This document shows positions 36,751 through 45,502 of a stretch of DNA of 64,000 nucleotides, one piece after another. Every line of letters begins with the position of its first letter. Positions within the stretch are counted from its first letter, which is position 1. Below the pieces are notes generated by a model that was not told the origin of the DNA, made no database searches, and saw nothing but the letters and a program-made list of their open reading frames with translations. Source of the DNA: Candidatus Effluviviaceae Genus I sp. (GTDB lineage: Bacteria; Joyebacterota; Joyebacteria; Joyebacterales; Joyebacteraceae). The position numbers and the translations under genes are program-made. The stretch lies in the NCBI GenBank assembly GCA_016867725.1, contig VGIX01000004.1, forward strand, positions 42,133-106,132, given 5' to 3'.

Positions 36751-37749
36751 ATGATGCGTCTTGCCCTCGTCGCGGTACTGATGGCGGCCCTGGTCTGCTA
36801 CGCCGGGGCGGCGGTGCGCACGGTCACGCCCCAGAGCGATCCGTACCCGACCATCCAGTCCGCCATGCTCGTCTCGGCTCCCGGGGACACCGTCGTGCTC
36901 TCCCCCGGCACGTACCGCGATGTCGAGAGGTTCAACACGTCGATCGGCCTGCGGACCGCCGTCTGCAAGCTCGCGAGCGGGGTGACGCTCCGCGGCATGA
37001 ACAGCGCCAACTGCGTCATCGACCACACGGCCACGGAGATCGGCATCCTCTGCGCGAACATCACCGGTGGCGCCATCAGGAACCTCACGGTCAGGGGAGG
37101 CATCGGCAGGGACTCCGGACGGCAGGACGACGGCGACGGCCGCGGCCTCGTGGCGGGGATCATGTGTCTGGAGAACGCAAGCCCGACGATCGAGCGCGTG
37201 CGCATGGCCGAGAGCGCCACGGGGATCGTCGTGCGCGGGGGCTGCGCGCCGGTCATCAGGTCGTGCATCATCGCCAGGGGCAGCCACCACGGGATCTACA
37301 TCTTCATGAACGGCTCCTCGCCGGTCGTCATCGATCACACGACCATCGTGCAGAACTTCGACGCGGGCGTGTACGTCTTCGCCGGCTCGGCGGCGATCTC
37401 GAGCAGCTGCATCACGCACAGCGGCAAGCCCGGCGTGTACTCATACGAGTGCCTGCCGTCGGTCACGTACTCCAACGTGTTCCAGAACGGCCGCACGCTT
37501 CCGGTGCCCGTGGAGTACGGCGGGTGGATCACAGATCAGACAGGGCAGAACGGGAACATCTCCCTGGAGCCCTTCTACTGCGACTTCACGGGGGCCCTCG
37601 GATACGACTACAGCGTGTGTATCGACTCACCGAACGTGGGCAGTGGAGAGGGCGGCACGAACATCGGGGCGCGCGGGGGCACCTGCACGCAGTGCGTGTC
37701 GCCGGTGACCCGCGCGACGTGGGGTGCGATCAAGGCACTCTACAGGTAG
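36751..37749 (+). CDS. Exported right-handed beta-helix protein (pectate-lyase/NosD-like)
   Basis: The 332-residue product has a signal peptide (about 1-21, ending CYAGA) and begins its mature part with the DUF1565/NosD-like phrase PYPTIQSAMLVSAPGDTVVLSPGTYRDV, split over residues 31-60. It then continues in parallel beta-helix coils (GIVVRGGCAPVIRSCII, GIYIFMNGSSPVVIDHTTI, GVYVFAGSAAISSSCIT). Many cysteines (about 13) suggest disulfides in an exported protein. Such folds bind or cleave polysaccharides, but no catalytic set is recognised here. It has its own promoter, a GAGGAGGA ribosome site and a hairpin after the stop, so it is monocistronic. Confidence 0.8.
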   Translation: MMRLALVAVLMAALVCYAGAAVRTVTPQSDPYPTIQSAMLVSAPGDTVVLSPGTYRDVERFNTSIGLRTAVCKLASGVTLRGMNSANCVIDHTATEIGILCANITGGAIRNLTVRGGIGRDSGRQDDGDGRGLVAGIMCLENASPTIERVRMAESATGIVVRGGCAPVIRSCIIARGSHHGIYIFMNGSSPVVIDHTTIVQNFDAGVYVFAGSAAISSSCITHSGKPGVYSYECLPSVTYSNVFQNGRTLPVPVEYGGWITDQTGQNGNISLEPFYCDFTGALGYDYSVCIDSPNVGSGEGGTNIGARGGTCTQCVSPVTRATWGAIKALYR

Positions 37750-37775
37750 GCGGCAGCTTCATCTCCGCGGACATG

Positions 37776-37807
37776 CGATGCCCCGTCGGCGCGTCGGCGG
37801 GGCATCG
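37776..37807. terminator. GC-rich hairpin between convergent genes, probable two-way terminator
   Basis: A perfect stem pairs CGATGCCCCG (37776-37785) with CGGGGCATCG (37798-37807), with a 12-base loop. It sits between the stops of the beta-helix gene and the minus-strand synthase-like gene. No T-run follows on either strand, so termination would rely on the stem alone or on a factor. Confidence 0.55.
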
Positions 37808-37833
37808 TCGTGTCCGGCCGAGGAGGGCCGGTG

Positions 37834-40176
37834 TCACGCGCGGGCGGGGCGGGTCACCGCCACGGACAGAAGCAGCGCGGCGACCGCGGCCGCGTTCAGA
37901 AGCGACAGCGAGAGCATCGCGCGCCAGAGGCCGAGAAGCGGCAGGAGCATCACGCCGGTGACGAGCGCCCCCGCGGCCGCGCCGAGCAGATCGGCTCCGT
38001 AGAGGCGGCTGCCTGTTCGGGCGGCCCCTCCCTCCGTCGCGAGGATCCTCCCGGCGACCGGGAAGAGCATGCCCGCGAGGACCGCCGAGCCGACGACCGC
38101 GAGCGGGATGATCGCGGAGCCGAGTGCGGCCAGGCCCGGCGGCAGAGCGGCGGCGCCCTGGACGGCGGCGGCGACGCCCAGCGGGGCTGCGGCAAGCCCG
38201 CCCGCGATCGCGAGCGCGGCGCGCGGTCCCGCGCCGCGTTCGGCGGAGCGGCCGCCGAGCCAGCCGCCGAACGCCAGGCCGCCCATGAATGCCCCGACGA
38301 TCACGGCGATCCTGTGGTACACGGACCCGTACAGGCTCTGAACGGCCACGAGCGCGGCGATCTCGAGACCGATCTCCGCCAGCCCGGCGACCGCCACGGC
38401 CGCCGGAAGCGCCGTCCTGAGCCCGAGGCCACCGCCGCGCCGCCGCAGCGCGAGCGCTCCGAGAGCGACCGCGAGGGCGGCCGCGACCGCCGCGACGTGC
38501 GGCATCGTCACGGCGCGCCTTGCCGCGGCGAACGGGTTCGGACCCCGCGAGAGACGCTGCGTCCACAGCACGAGCGTCAGGTAGGTGCAGGCGGGGGAGA
38601 GGTCGGTGTTGATCGGAGCGTCCTCGGCGGCGACCCGCTCCTCGAGATAGGCCACGCGCTCAGGACTCAGGCGATCGTCGAGGTAGTAGCTCCGGACGTA
38701 CGCCACGTCGAGCCTTCGGCCCTCGATCCTGGACGCGAGGGTCGTCGCGTCCACGGAGAGGAAGTCCGGCGCGTCGGAAGCGACGATGTGGCACGGGTCG
38801 CCGGGGAGGAGCCGCACCTCCGCGAAGACGCTCGCCAGCGTCCCCCGCACGCATGCTAGGAGCGCCGCCTGCTCCGGCCCCACGTAGTCCTCCGACGAGG
38901 AGAGCGTGAACGCGGCCACACCGCCTGGGGAAAGCGCCTTCCGGACCTCCCGCATGAACTCCTGCGTGTAGAACCTGTTCATCTGGGCCGTGGTCGGGTC
39001 CGGCACGTTGACGATGACGGCGTCGTACGTCTCCGCCGGCGCGCGCTTCACGAAGAAGCGCGCGTCCGCGTAGTGCACGGTCACCCTCGGGTCGTCGAGC
39101 GCGGCGGTCATGGCGGTCCCGAACGCGCGCCTTGCGGCCTCGATGAGAGCCGGGTCCAGCTCGACGCAGTCGACGCGGCGCACCGTCGGGTGCTTGAGCG
39201 CTTCCTGCGCACCGCCGCCGAGCGCGCCGCCCAGCAGCAGGACGGACTCGGGGCGCGGATGCTGGAGAAGCGGGATGTGCACGGTCTCCTCGGCCGCGAG
39301 GCGGTCGGGCACCGACGCCGCGAGCACTCCGTTCTCGAAGAGGCTCTTCTGGCTTCCGCGCTCCGTGGCGACGATGAGCCCGTACCGCGAGTGCGCGTGG
39401 AGGACGACGCCCGCGTCCCGCCAGGCTGCCGCCGTGAGCCCGTCCTCCAGGAAGCCCCCGACGCGCGCCGTGCTTCCGAGAACGGCCACGGCTGCCGCGG
39501 CGACGAGCGGGACGATCCGCCGCCGTGGAGTCCCCGGCGACGCGAACGAGAGGGCGGCGATCGCTCCCGCGCACGCGAGCGCCGCGGCGAGGAAGGCGAT
39601 CTGAAGCGGGGCCAACCGGTCGAAGAGCGCCAGGCTGATGATGAGCCCGGCGGCGACGGCTCCCACGGCCTCGAGAACGTACACGCGCGACATGGCCCGT
39701 CCCGCGTTCGGCTCCCAGCGGGACGACGAGGCCACGGCGAGCGCGAACGCGACGCCGGAGAGCGCCGTGAACGGCCCGACCGCCGCCGCCGTGGCCGTGA
39801 TGAGCGGGCCGACGCCCGCGAGCTCCCCGGGCAGAGTGCCCATGGCGGCCCTTGCGAGCCGGGCCGTGGCGACGGACACGGGCACGAGCGCTCCGAGGGC
39901 CGCGAGGGCCCACGCGAGCGCGCTGACGGGGTTCCGGGTTCGTCTCGCCGCGACGCCGCCGAGCAGGCAGCCGCAGCCGGTGACGGCAAGCCACATGGCC
40001 AGCCCCGCGGCGATGGAGATCTCGCTGCCCTGCCACAGCACGAGGAGCTCGCGCAGGAGGAGCGCCTGCGCGGCGAGCGTGACGCAACCCATGAGAAGGA
40101 AGACCGGCCCGAGCGTCGCCGCGGCGCGGTCGGGCGGGCGAGGCGCGGGGGGCGTGCGTGTGGCTGGGGAAGGCAT
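37834..40176 (-). CDS. Polytopic membrane protein with spermidine-synthase-like domain
   Basis: This is the only gene on the minus strand. The 780-residue product has a hydrophobic N-terminal part of about seven helices (20-230), a soluble SpeE-like Rossmann domain (about 255-500) and a C-terminal membrane part of six or more helices (545-780). The middle shows the SAM/decarboxy-SAM fold motifs LLLGGALGGGAQEALKHP, DCVELDPALIEAARRAF, YADARFFVKR and VNVPDPTTAQMNRFYTQEFM. The GGGDGG loop of true spermidine synthases is changed to GGALGGG, so aminopropyl transfer is uncertain. Such SpeE-membrane fusions are widespread and poorly studied. Confidence 0.85.
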   Translation of the reverse strand: MPSPATRTPPAPRPPDRAAATLGPVFLLMGCVTLAAQALLLRELLVLWQGSEISIAAGLAMWLAVTGCGCLLGGVAARRTRNPVSALAWALAALGALVPVSVATARLARAAMGTLPGELAGVGPLITATAAAVGPFTALSGVAFALAVASSSRWEPNAGRAMSRVYVLEAVGAVAAGLIISLALFDRLAPLQIAFLAAALACAGAIAALSFASPGTPRRRIVPLVAAAAVAVLGSTARVGGFLEDGLTAAAWRDAGVVLHAHSRYGLIVATERGSQKSLFENGVLAASVPDRLAAEETVHIPLLQHPRPESVLLLGGALGGGAQEALKHPTVRRVDCVELDPALIEAARRAFGTAMTAALDDPRVTVHYADARFFVKRAPAETYDAVIVNVPDPTTAQMNRFYTQEFMREVRKALSPGGVAAFTLSSSEDYVGPEQAALLACVRGTLASVFAEVRLLPGDPCHIVASDAPDFLSVDATTLASRIEGRRLDVAYVRSYYLDDRLSPERVAYLEERVAAEDAPINTDLSPACTYLTLVLWTQRLSRGPNPFAAARRAVTMPHVAAVAAALAVALGALALRRRGGGLGLRTALPAAVAVAGLAEIGLEIAALVAVQSLYGSVYHRIAVIVGAFMGGLAFGGWLGGRSAERGAGPRAALAIAGGLAAAPLGVAAAVQGAAALPPGLAALGSAIIPLAVVGSAVLAGMLFPVAGRILATEGGAARTGSRLYGADLLGAAAGALVTGVMLLPLLGLWRAMLSLSLLNAAAVAALLLSVAVTRPARA

Positions 40177-40185
40177 CGTGACAGG

Positions 40186-40191
40186 AGTCTA
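40186..40191 (-). promoter_or_regulatory. Possible extended -10 promoter for the minus-strand gene
   Basis: On the minus strand the bases read TGGTAGACT, that is, an extended TGn followed by TAGACT, the same -10 as at 52602. The -35 position is poor. The -10 ends nine bases before the ATG at 40176, which would make the transcript nearly leaderless. Confidence 0.35.
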
Positions 40192-40270
40192 CCAGACGGC
40201 GGCCGGTCGCTCGACCGAGGAACGGTGGGCGCTCAGGCGGAGGAACGGCCGCGGCGGCGGGAGAAAGCGT

Positions 40271-40300
40271 TTGACACTGCCTCCGGCGGTCTGCTAGCCT
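40271..40300 (+). promoter_or_regulatory. Sigma-70-type promoter of the LPS-core gene block
   Basis: TTGACA (40271-40276), 18 bases, TAGCCT (40295-40300), in the 244-base gap between divergent genes. It would drive the GT9 gene at 40421 and probably msbA and the following LPS-core genes, which are tightly coupled. Confidence 0.68.
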
Positions 40301-40420
40301 CCGGGCCGAAGCGGCTCCCGCGGGCCGCGCCCACCGACGGGCGGGCGTGGGTGTCGACGCGGGGCGCCTGAACCCATGCGGGCGCCCGTCGAGGCCGCCC
40401 GCCAGCGCAGGATCTGGAGC

Positions 40421-41560
40421 ATGGCAGGGAGCGGATCAAGCGAGCGCGCAACGCCGCGAACGGCAGCGCCCGCGCCGCGAGCGGCGGAGTCCGGGTCGTC
40501 CTGGCTCGGCCGCCTGGCCGCCTGGTACCTGCGCAGGTTCAGGCCGTCCGAGCCCATCTCCTTCGGCGAGACCTTCAGCTCGGCCGAGCGGATCCTCGTG
40601 ATGCCCGAGGAGGGTGTCACCGGCGCGCTCTTCGCGATGCCGACGATCCAGGCGCTCAGGCGGGGCTTCCCGAGGGGCAAGATCGCCGCGCTCGTTCGCG
40701 AGGAGGACAAGGACCTCCTCGAGGGCGTCGGCGGCCTCGACCGTGTCCTGGGCTACGACCTCCGCAAGGGCGTCCGTCGGTTTTCCGAGTTCATGTCGCT
40801 CGCGAACCTCGTGCGGTCGTACCGCTTCGACCTCGCGATCATCCTGGACCAACAGTTCAGCCTCGAGCGCGTCCTGCTCTGCTACCTCACCGGCGCCAAG
40901 ATCCGCGCGGGGCTTCAGAGCCGCGAGAGCCATCCCTTCCTCAACCTCGAGGTCAGCAGGAACATCCCCGGCAAGGTCCGCGCGCAGCTCGGCATTGAGA
41001 TCGCGCGCGTCATGGGCATCGACGTCTCGGGGCTCCGGCTGTCGTGGAGCGTCCCGGAGCGGGAACGACGCCTCGCGGAGCAGCTCGTGCACTTCCGGAA
41101 GCCGAGCGAGGACGAACTGCTCGTGGGCTTCGATCCGGCTCCCGGCCGCGGCGGCACGCAGATGGCGATCGCGCAGCAGGCGCGGCTCCTCGACAAGCTC
41201 TGCTCGGACTACCGCGCGCGTGCCATTCTCCTCACGCCGCCGGAGCACCACGAGTGCGCCGGGGCTCTCGAGTCCATGCTCTCCCGCGAGCCGATCGTGG
41301 TGCAGCAGCGGCGGATGCGCGACGTCGTGAGCCTGCTTGCCCAGTGCGACCTCTTCGTGGCGGGCAACACGGACCTCGTCTACTTCGCGGTGGCGCTCGG
41401 CATCCCGACGGTGTCGCTCATGACCCCGGAGGACTCGGCGGCCGCGGCGCTGCCGCAGTCCGACCGGCTCGAGGTCGTGACGCTCGTGCCGGGCGAGCGG
41501 TTTCCCATCGAGGAGTTCATCGAGCGGACCCAGGCGGTGCTCCTCGCGAGCGCTCGCTAG
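40421..41560 (+). CDS. GT9-family (heptosyltransferase-like) glycosyltransferase
   Basis: The 379-residue product has the GT9 two-domain pattern: ERILVMPEEGVTGALFAMPTIQALRRGFP at the start of the first Rossmann domain, then DLAIILDQQFSLERVLLCYLTGAKIRAGLQ, and a late ALGIPTVSLMTPEDSAAA nucleotide loop. The usual GNDSG/H motif is altered to AGNTDLVYFAVALGIP, so donor binding may differ. An N-terminal extension of about 40 residues precedes the fold. ATG 40421 is chosen because AGGA lies eight bases upstream; ATG 40376 is possible but lacks a ribosome site. It precedes msbA by nine bases, so a role in LPS-core assembly is likely. Confidence 0.82.
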   Translation: MAGSGSSERATPRTAAPAPRAAESGSSWLGRLAAWYLRRFRPSEPISFGETFSSAERILVMPEEGVTGALFAMPTIQALRRGFPRGKIAALVREEDKDLLEGVGGLDRVLGYDLRKGVRRFSEFMSLANLVRSYRFDLAIILDQQFSLERVLLCYLTGAKIRAGLQSRESHPFLNLEVSRNIPGKVRAQLGIEIARVMGIDVSGLRLSWSVPERERRLAEQLVHFRKPSEDELLVGFDPAPGRGGTQMAIAQQARLLDKLCSDYRARAILLTPPEHHECAGALESMLSREPIVVQQRRMRDVVSLLAQCDLFVAGNTDLVYFAVALGIPTVSLMTPEDSAAAALPQSDRLEVVTLVPGERFPIEEFIERTQAVLLASAR

Positions 41561-41569
41561 GGCGCGGCC

Positions 41570-43447
41570 ATGCGAACCTTCCTCAGGCTCCTGAGCTGTG
41601 TGAGACCCTCCTGGCGCCGCCTCGTGGCGGCGCTCGTGTGCATGGCGGTCTTCGCGCTTCTGAGCAGCGTCTCCCTCGGCATGATCGTCCCCTTCGTCAA
41701 CGTGCTCTTCGAGCGCGGGGAGCTCGTCGGCGCGGCTCCGGGCGGGAACGCGGGGATGACGGTCGCCGGCGTCAGGGACGCGCTGCGGGCGTGGCTCCTC
41801 TCGTTCTTCGCGTCGGACACGGCGGCGGGTTCGCTGGGCAGGATGTGCGTCGCCTTCCTCGTCGTGTTCCTCGTCAAGTCGATCTTCGGCTACCTTCAGA
41901 GCTTCCTGATGATCACCGTGGAGCAGCGCGTCATCAGGGACCTCAGGGACCGCCTCTTCGAGCACCTGTGCCGGCTCTCGCTGTCGTTCTTCCACGGAAA
42001 GCGGACGGGCCTTCTCATCTCGCGCGTCACGAACGACGTCACGCTCGTGAAGGGAGCCCTCGTCGCGAGCTTCGCGAACCTGTTCCGCGAGGGGCTTCTC
42101 GCCCTTCTCTATCTGGGCATCGCGGTCTGGATCAGCTGGAAGCTCTCGCTCATCACGTTCGTCGTGCTCCCGCCCATCCTCTTCCTCATCGTGCGCGTGG
42201 GGCAGCGCCTGAAGAAGCGCAGCGCCCGGATCCAGGAGAAGATGGCCGACATCACGGCGACGCTCCAGGAGTCCATCACGGGCGCCCGCGTCGTGAGGGC
42301 GTTCGGCATGGAGGGGCACGAGCAACGCCGGTTCTCGCGGCACACGCTCGAGTACTTCCGGACCTTCGTACGCATGGAGCTCCTCGGGACTCTCGCCGGG
42401 CCGCTCACGGAGTACCTGGGCGTCATCGGCGTCGTGGTCGTCATCTGGTACGGCGGGCGGCAGGTGCTGCTCGACGGCAGCGTGTCCCCGGACTGGTTCC
42501 TCATCTTCCTCGCGGCCACGCTGTCCACGATGCAGCCGCTCAAGAAGCTCTCCCACGCGAACAACGAGCTGCAGGTCGGCCTCGCCGCCGCCGCGCGCGT
42601 GTTCTCCCTGCTCGACACGCCCCCCTCGGTCGTGTCGAGACCGGGCGCGCCGGCGCTCGACGCGTTCCGCGACCGCATCGAGTACCGCGGCGTGCGGTTC
42701 CGCTACGACACGGGGGACGAGGTGCTGCGGGGCATCGACCTGACGATCGCGCGGGGGCAGATCGTCGCGATCGTCGGCGCGAGCGGGGCGGGGAAGTCCA
42801 CACTGCTCGATCTCCTGCCGCGGTTCTACGATCCCACGGCCGGCTCGGTCGCGATCGACGGACATGACCTCAGGGACCTCGACGTGGCGTCCGTGCGCCG
42901 ACTCATGGGCGTCGTGACCCAGGAGACCATCCTCTTCAACGACACGGCGCGAAACAACATCGCCTACGGCCTCGAGGACGCGAGCCGCGAGGACGTCGTC
43001 GCCGCCGCGCGGGCCGCCAACGCGCACGCGTTCATCGAGGCGCTGCCGAGCGGCTACGAGACGCCGGTGGGGGAGCGCGGCACGCGCCTCTCGGGCGGGG
43101 AGCGCCAGCGGATCGCGATCGCGCGCGCCATCCTCAAGAACCCGCCGATCCTCATCCTCGACGAGGCGACGTCCTCGCTGGACACCGAGTCCGAGCGACT
43201 CGTCCAGGAGGCCGTCGAACGCCTGCTTCGGGGGCGCACCGTGCTGGTGATCGCGCACCGGCTCTCCACCGTCAGGAACGCCGACCGCATCGTCGTCCTG
43301 GAGAAGGGCGTCGTCACCGAGGAAGGGACGCACGAGGAGCTCATGAGGCTGGGAGGGACGTATCGCTTCCTCTACGACATCCAGTTCCGGGACAGGCCCG
43401 TCGAGCCCGGCCCGCCGTCCGAGGGCGGCCGGGCGGGGGGCGCCTGA
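41570..43447 (+). CDS. msbA: Lipid A/core flippase-type ABC transporter, MsbA-like
   Basis: The 625-residue product is a half-transporter with six helices (about 15-320) followed by an ATPase domain. The membrane part contains the ABC-type IRDLRDRLFEHLCRLSLSFFHGKRTG and LISRVTNDVTLVKGAL elements. The ATPase has Walker A GASGAGKST (about 402), Q-loop VTQETILFNDT, signature RLSGGERQRIAIARAI and Walker B ILILDEATSSLD. Position inside lipid A-core genes and next to heptosyltransferases points to MsbA, which flips the lipid A-core across the inner membrane. The GT9 gene before it and the WaaF-like gene after it are within 15 bases. Confidence 0.88.
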   Translation: MRTFLRLLSCVRPSWRRLVAALVCMAVFALLSSVSLGMIVPFVNVLFERGELVGAAPGGNAGMTVAGVRDALRAWLLSFFASDTAAGSLGRMCVAFLVVFLVKSIFGYLQSFLMITVEQRVIRDLRDRLFEHLCRLSLSFFHGKRTGLLISRVTNDVTLVKGALVASFANLFREGLLALLYLGIAVWISWKLSLITFVVLPPILFLIVRVGQRLKKRSARIQEKMADITATLQESITGARVVRAFGMEGHEQRRFSRHTLEYFRTFVRMELLGTLAGPLTEYLGVIGVVVVIWYGGRQVLLDGSVSPDWFLIFLAATLSTMQPLKKLSHANNELQVGLAAAARVFSLLDTPPSVVSRPGAPALDAFRDRIEYRGVRFRYDTGDEVLRGIDLTIARGQIVAIVGASGAGKSTLLDLLPRFYDPTAGSVAIDGHDLRDLDVASVRRLMGVVTQETILFNDTARNNIAYGLEDASREDVVAAARAANAHAFIEALPSGYETPVGERGTRLSGGERQRIAIARAILKNPPILILDEATSSLDTESERLVQEAVERLLRGRTVLVIAHRLSTVRNADRIVVLEKGVVTEEGTHEELMRLGGTYRFLYDIQFRDRPVEPGPPSEGGRAGGA

Positions 43448-43460
43448 CCGCGTCCTCGTC

Positions 43461-44471
43461 GTGCGCCTGAGCTCCCTCGGCGACATCGTCCTCACGGAGC
43501 CCGTGGTCGCCGCGCTCCACGGAGCCGACCCCCGGCGCGAGATCGGCTTCGCCGTCAAGGCGGAGTTCCGCGATCTTGTCGCCGGCGACCCGCGCGTCTC
43601 CGCCGTTCACGCCCTTCGGGGCAGCGCGATCGGCGACCTCGCGGCGCTCTGCGGCGACGTGCGCCGGAGGCGCTACTCCGCCGTGATCGACCTCCACGCG
43701 AACGCGAGGAGCGCGGTGATCGCGCGCTCGTCCGGGGCGCCGCTCGTCAGCGTGTACCGCAAGCGGGAACCGGCCGAGTGGTGGCGCGTCCGCGTCGCGC
43801 GCAGGCCGTTCCGCGCGTCGGCGAGGACGGTGGACCGCTACCTGGCGGCGCTTCGGCGGCTCGGCATCGCGGCGGTCCCCGCGCGACCGCGGCTCCACAT
43901 GCCTCCCGGGCAGGAGGAGTGGGCGGACGGCTTCCTGGCTGGGCGCGGTCTTCGGGCGCGCGACTTCGTGGCGATGGCCCCCGGGGCGGTGTGGGCCACG
44001 AAGCGGTGGCCCGCAGAGCGCTACGGGGAGGTCGTTCGCGAGCTCTTCCTGAGCACGGGTCTGCCGACGGCGCTCGTGGGAAGCGCGTCCGAGCGAGGGG
44101 CGTGCGACGCCGTGATCGAGGCGGCCGGGGCGTCGTCGAAGGCGACGAACGCGGCGGGCGAGGCGACGCTCGGCGGGACCGTCGCGGCGATCTCGCAGGC
44201 GGCGCTCTTCGTGGGGAACGACAGCGGGCTCACGCACGCCGCGGTGGCGCTCGGGGTGCCGACCGTCGCGCTCTTCGGTCCGACCGACCCGGGGCAGTTC
44301 GACTTCGAGGGGCACGCGGTGGTCTACGCCGACCTCGCCTGCAGCGCGTGCTCGTTCTTCGGCGGCGAGCGGTGCCCGCTCGGTCACTGGGACTGCATGC
44401 GGCTCATCACGCCGGACGCCGTCCTCGCGTCCGCGCGAGGCGTTCTGGCGCGCGCGGGAGGGCCGCGGTGA
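43461..44471 (+). CDS. ADP-heptose:LPS heptosyltransferase, WaaF/WaaC-like
   Basis: GT9 enzymes add L-glycero-D-manno-heptose to the Kdo region of LPS. The 336-residue product has the GT9 start RLSSLGDIVLTEPVVAAL, a middle APGAVWATKRWPAERYGEV, and the ADP-heptose motif FVGNDSGLTHAAVALGVPTVALFGPTDP, with a late CSFFGGERCPLGHWDCM cysteine cluster common in this family. GTG 43461 is the only usable start, but the conserved first strand (RVLVV) begins four codons upstream, where no ATG, GTG or TTG is available after the msbA stop. The true start may therefore be non-standard. Its stop overlaps the next GT9 gene (GTGA). Confidence 0.88.
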   Translation: MRLSSLGDIVLTEPVVAALHGADPRREIGFAVKAEFRDLVAGDPRVSAVHALRGSAIGDLAALCGDVRRRRYSAVIDLHANARSAVIARSSGAPLVSVYRKREPAEWWRVRVARRPFRASARTVDRYLAALRRLGIAAVPARPRLHMPPGQEEWADGFLAGRGLRARDFVAMAPGAVWATKRWPAERYGEVVRELFLSTGLPTALVGSASERGACDAVIEAAGASSKATNAAGEATLGGTVAAISQAALFVGNDSGLTHAAVALGVPTVALFGPTDPGQFDFEGHAVVYADLACSACSFFGGERCPLGHWDCMRLITPDAVLASARGVLARAGGPR

Positions 44472-45502
44472 GGTGCATCGTCATCCAGACGGCCTTCCTC
44501 GGCGACGCGCTCCTGACGCTTCCGCTCCTCGATCTCCTCAGGCGGTCGCCCGCCATCGAGTGGGTGGGTGTTCTCGCGGCGCCCGCCGGCGCGGAGGTCG
44601 TGAGACTCGCGGCCGCGGCGGACCGTGTCATCGAGTGGGACAAGCGCGCGGGTCGCGGGCCGGCCGGGACGGCGCGCGTCGTGCGCGCGCTGCGCGAGTG
44701 CCGCGCGGACGCGGCGCTCGTCCCGCACCGCTCGTTCCGGAGCGCGCTTCTTCCTCTTCTCGCGGGCGTTCGCACGCGGGTGGGGTTCGACGAGAGCGGA
44801 GGTCGCCTGCTTCTCACGGAGACGGTCCGCTACCGGGAGCGGGCGCACGAGGTCGAGAGGATCGCGATCCTCGCGGCGCGCGTGGGCGTCGAGGTTCCGG
44901 GCGGCCGCGTGCCGTACGCGCTCCGCGCGCGGAGCGAGGACCGGGACGCCGTTGAGCGGTTCCTCGGTGGCGCCGACGTCGGGCCGAGCACGCCGCTCCT
45001 CCTTGTCGCGCCGGGGAGCCGGTGGGCGACCAAACGGTGGCTCCCGGAGCGGTTCGCCGCGGCGGCGCGGGCGCTCGCCCGCGACCTCGGCGCCGCGATC
45101 GCGATCGCCGGCGGCCCGGGCGACGCCGCCCCGGGCCGCGCGGTCGCCGCCGCGCTTCCGGAGCCGCCCGTGGATGCCGTCGGGCGGCTGAGCGTCGGGG
45201 AGTGGATCGCGATCACCGAGCGGGCGGCGATCGTCCTGTCCAACGACTCGGCCGCGGCGCACGCGGCGGCGGGCCTGGGGACGCCGGTCGTCGCGGTGTT
45301 CGGACCGACCGTGCCCGCGATGGGGTTCTCGCCGTACTCGGACCGGGCCGCCGTGCTCGGAGCCGGCGTGGACTGCAGGCCGTGCGGACGGCACGGTCAT
45401 GCCGTGTGTCCGCTCGGGCACCACGCGTGCATGACGGAGATCTCGGCGGACGCCGTTCTGGCCGCCGCCCGGGGGCTCCTCGCCGGGAGTCGGCCCTCAT
45501 GA
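44468..45502 (+). CDS. ADP-heptose:LPS heptosyltransferase-like protein (GT9), second copy
   Basis: The 344-residue product is a GT9 enzyme: CIVIQTAFLGDALLTLPLLDLLRR at the N terminus, HRSFRSALLPLLAGVRTRVGFDES, VAPGSRWATKRWLPERFAAA, and VLSNDSAAAHAAAGLGTPVVAVFGP, ending with a cysteine set CRPCGRHGHAVCPLGHHACM like the previous protein. It is a diverged tandem paralogue of 43461-44471. It likely adds a second heptose or a related core sugar. Start GTG 44468 and stop are both overlapped with the neighbours, so expression is coupled. Confidence 0.87.
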   Translation: MRCIVIQTAFLGDALLTLPLLDLLRRSPAIEWVGVLAAPAGAEVVRLAAAADRVIEWDKRAGRGPAGTARVVRALRECRADAALVPHRSFRSALLPLLAGVRTRVGFDESGGRLLLTETVRYRERAHEVERIAILAARVGVEVPGGRVPYALRARSEDRDAVERFLGGADVGPSTPLLLVAPGSRWATKRWLPERFAAAARALARDLGAAIAIAGGPGDAAPGRAVAAALPEPPVDAVGRLSVGEWIAITERAAIVLSNDSAAAHAAAGLGTPVVAVFGPTVPAMGFSPYSDRAAVLGAGVDCRPCGRHGHAVCPLGHHACMTEISADAVLAAARGLLAGSRPS

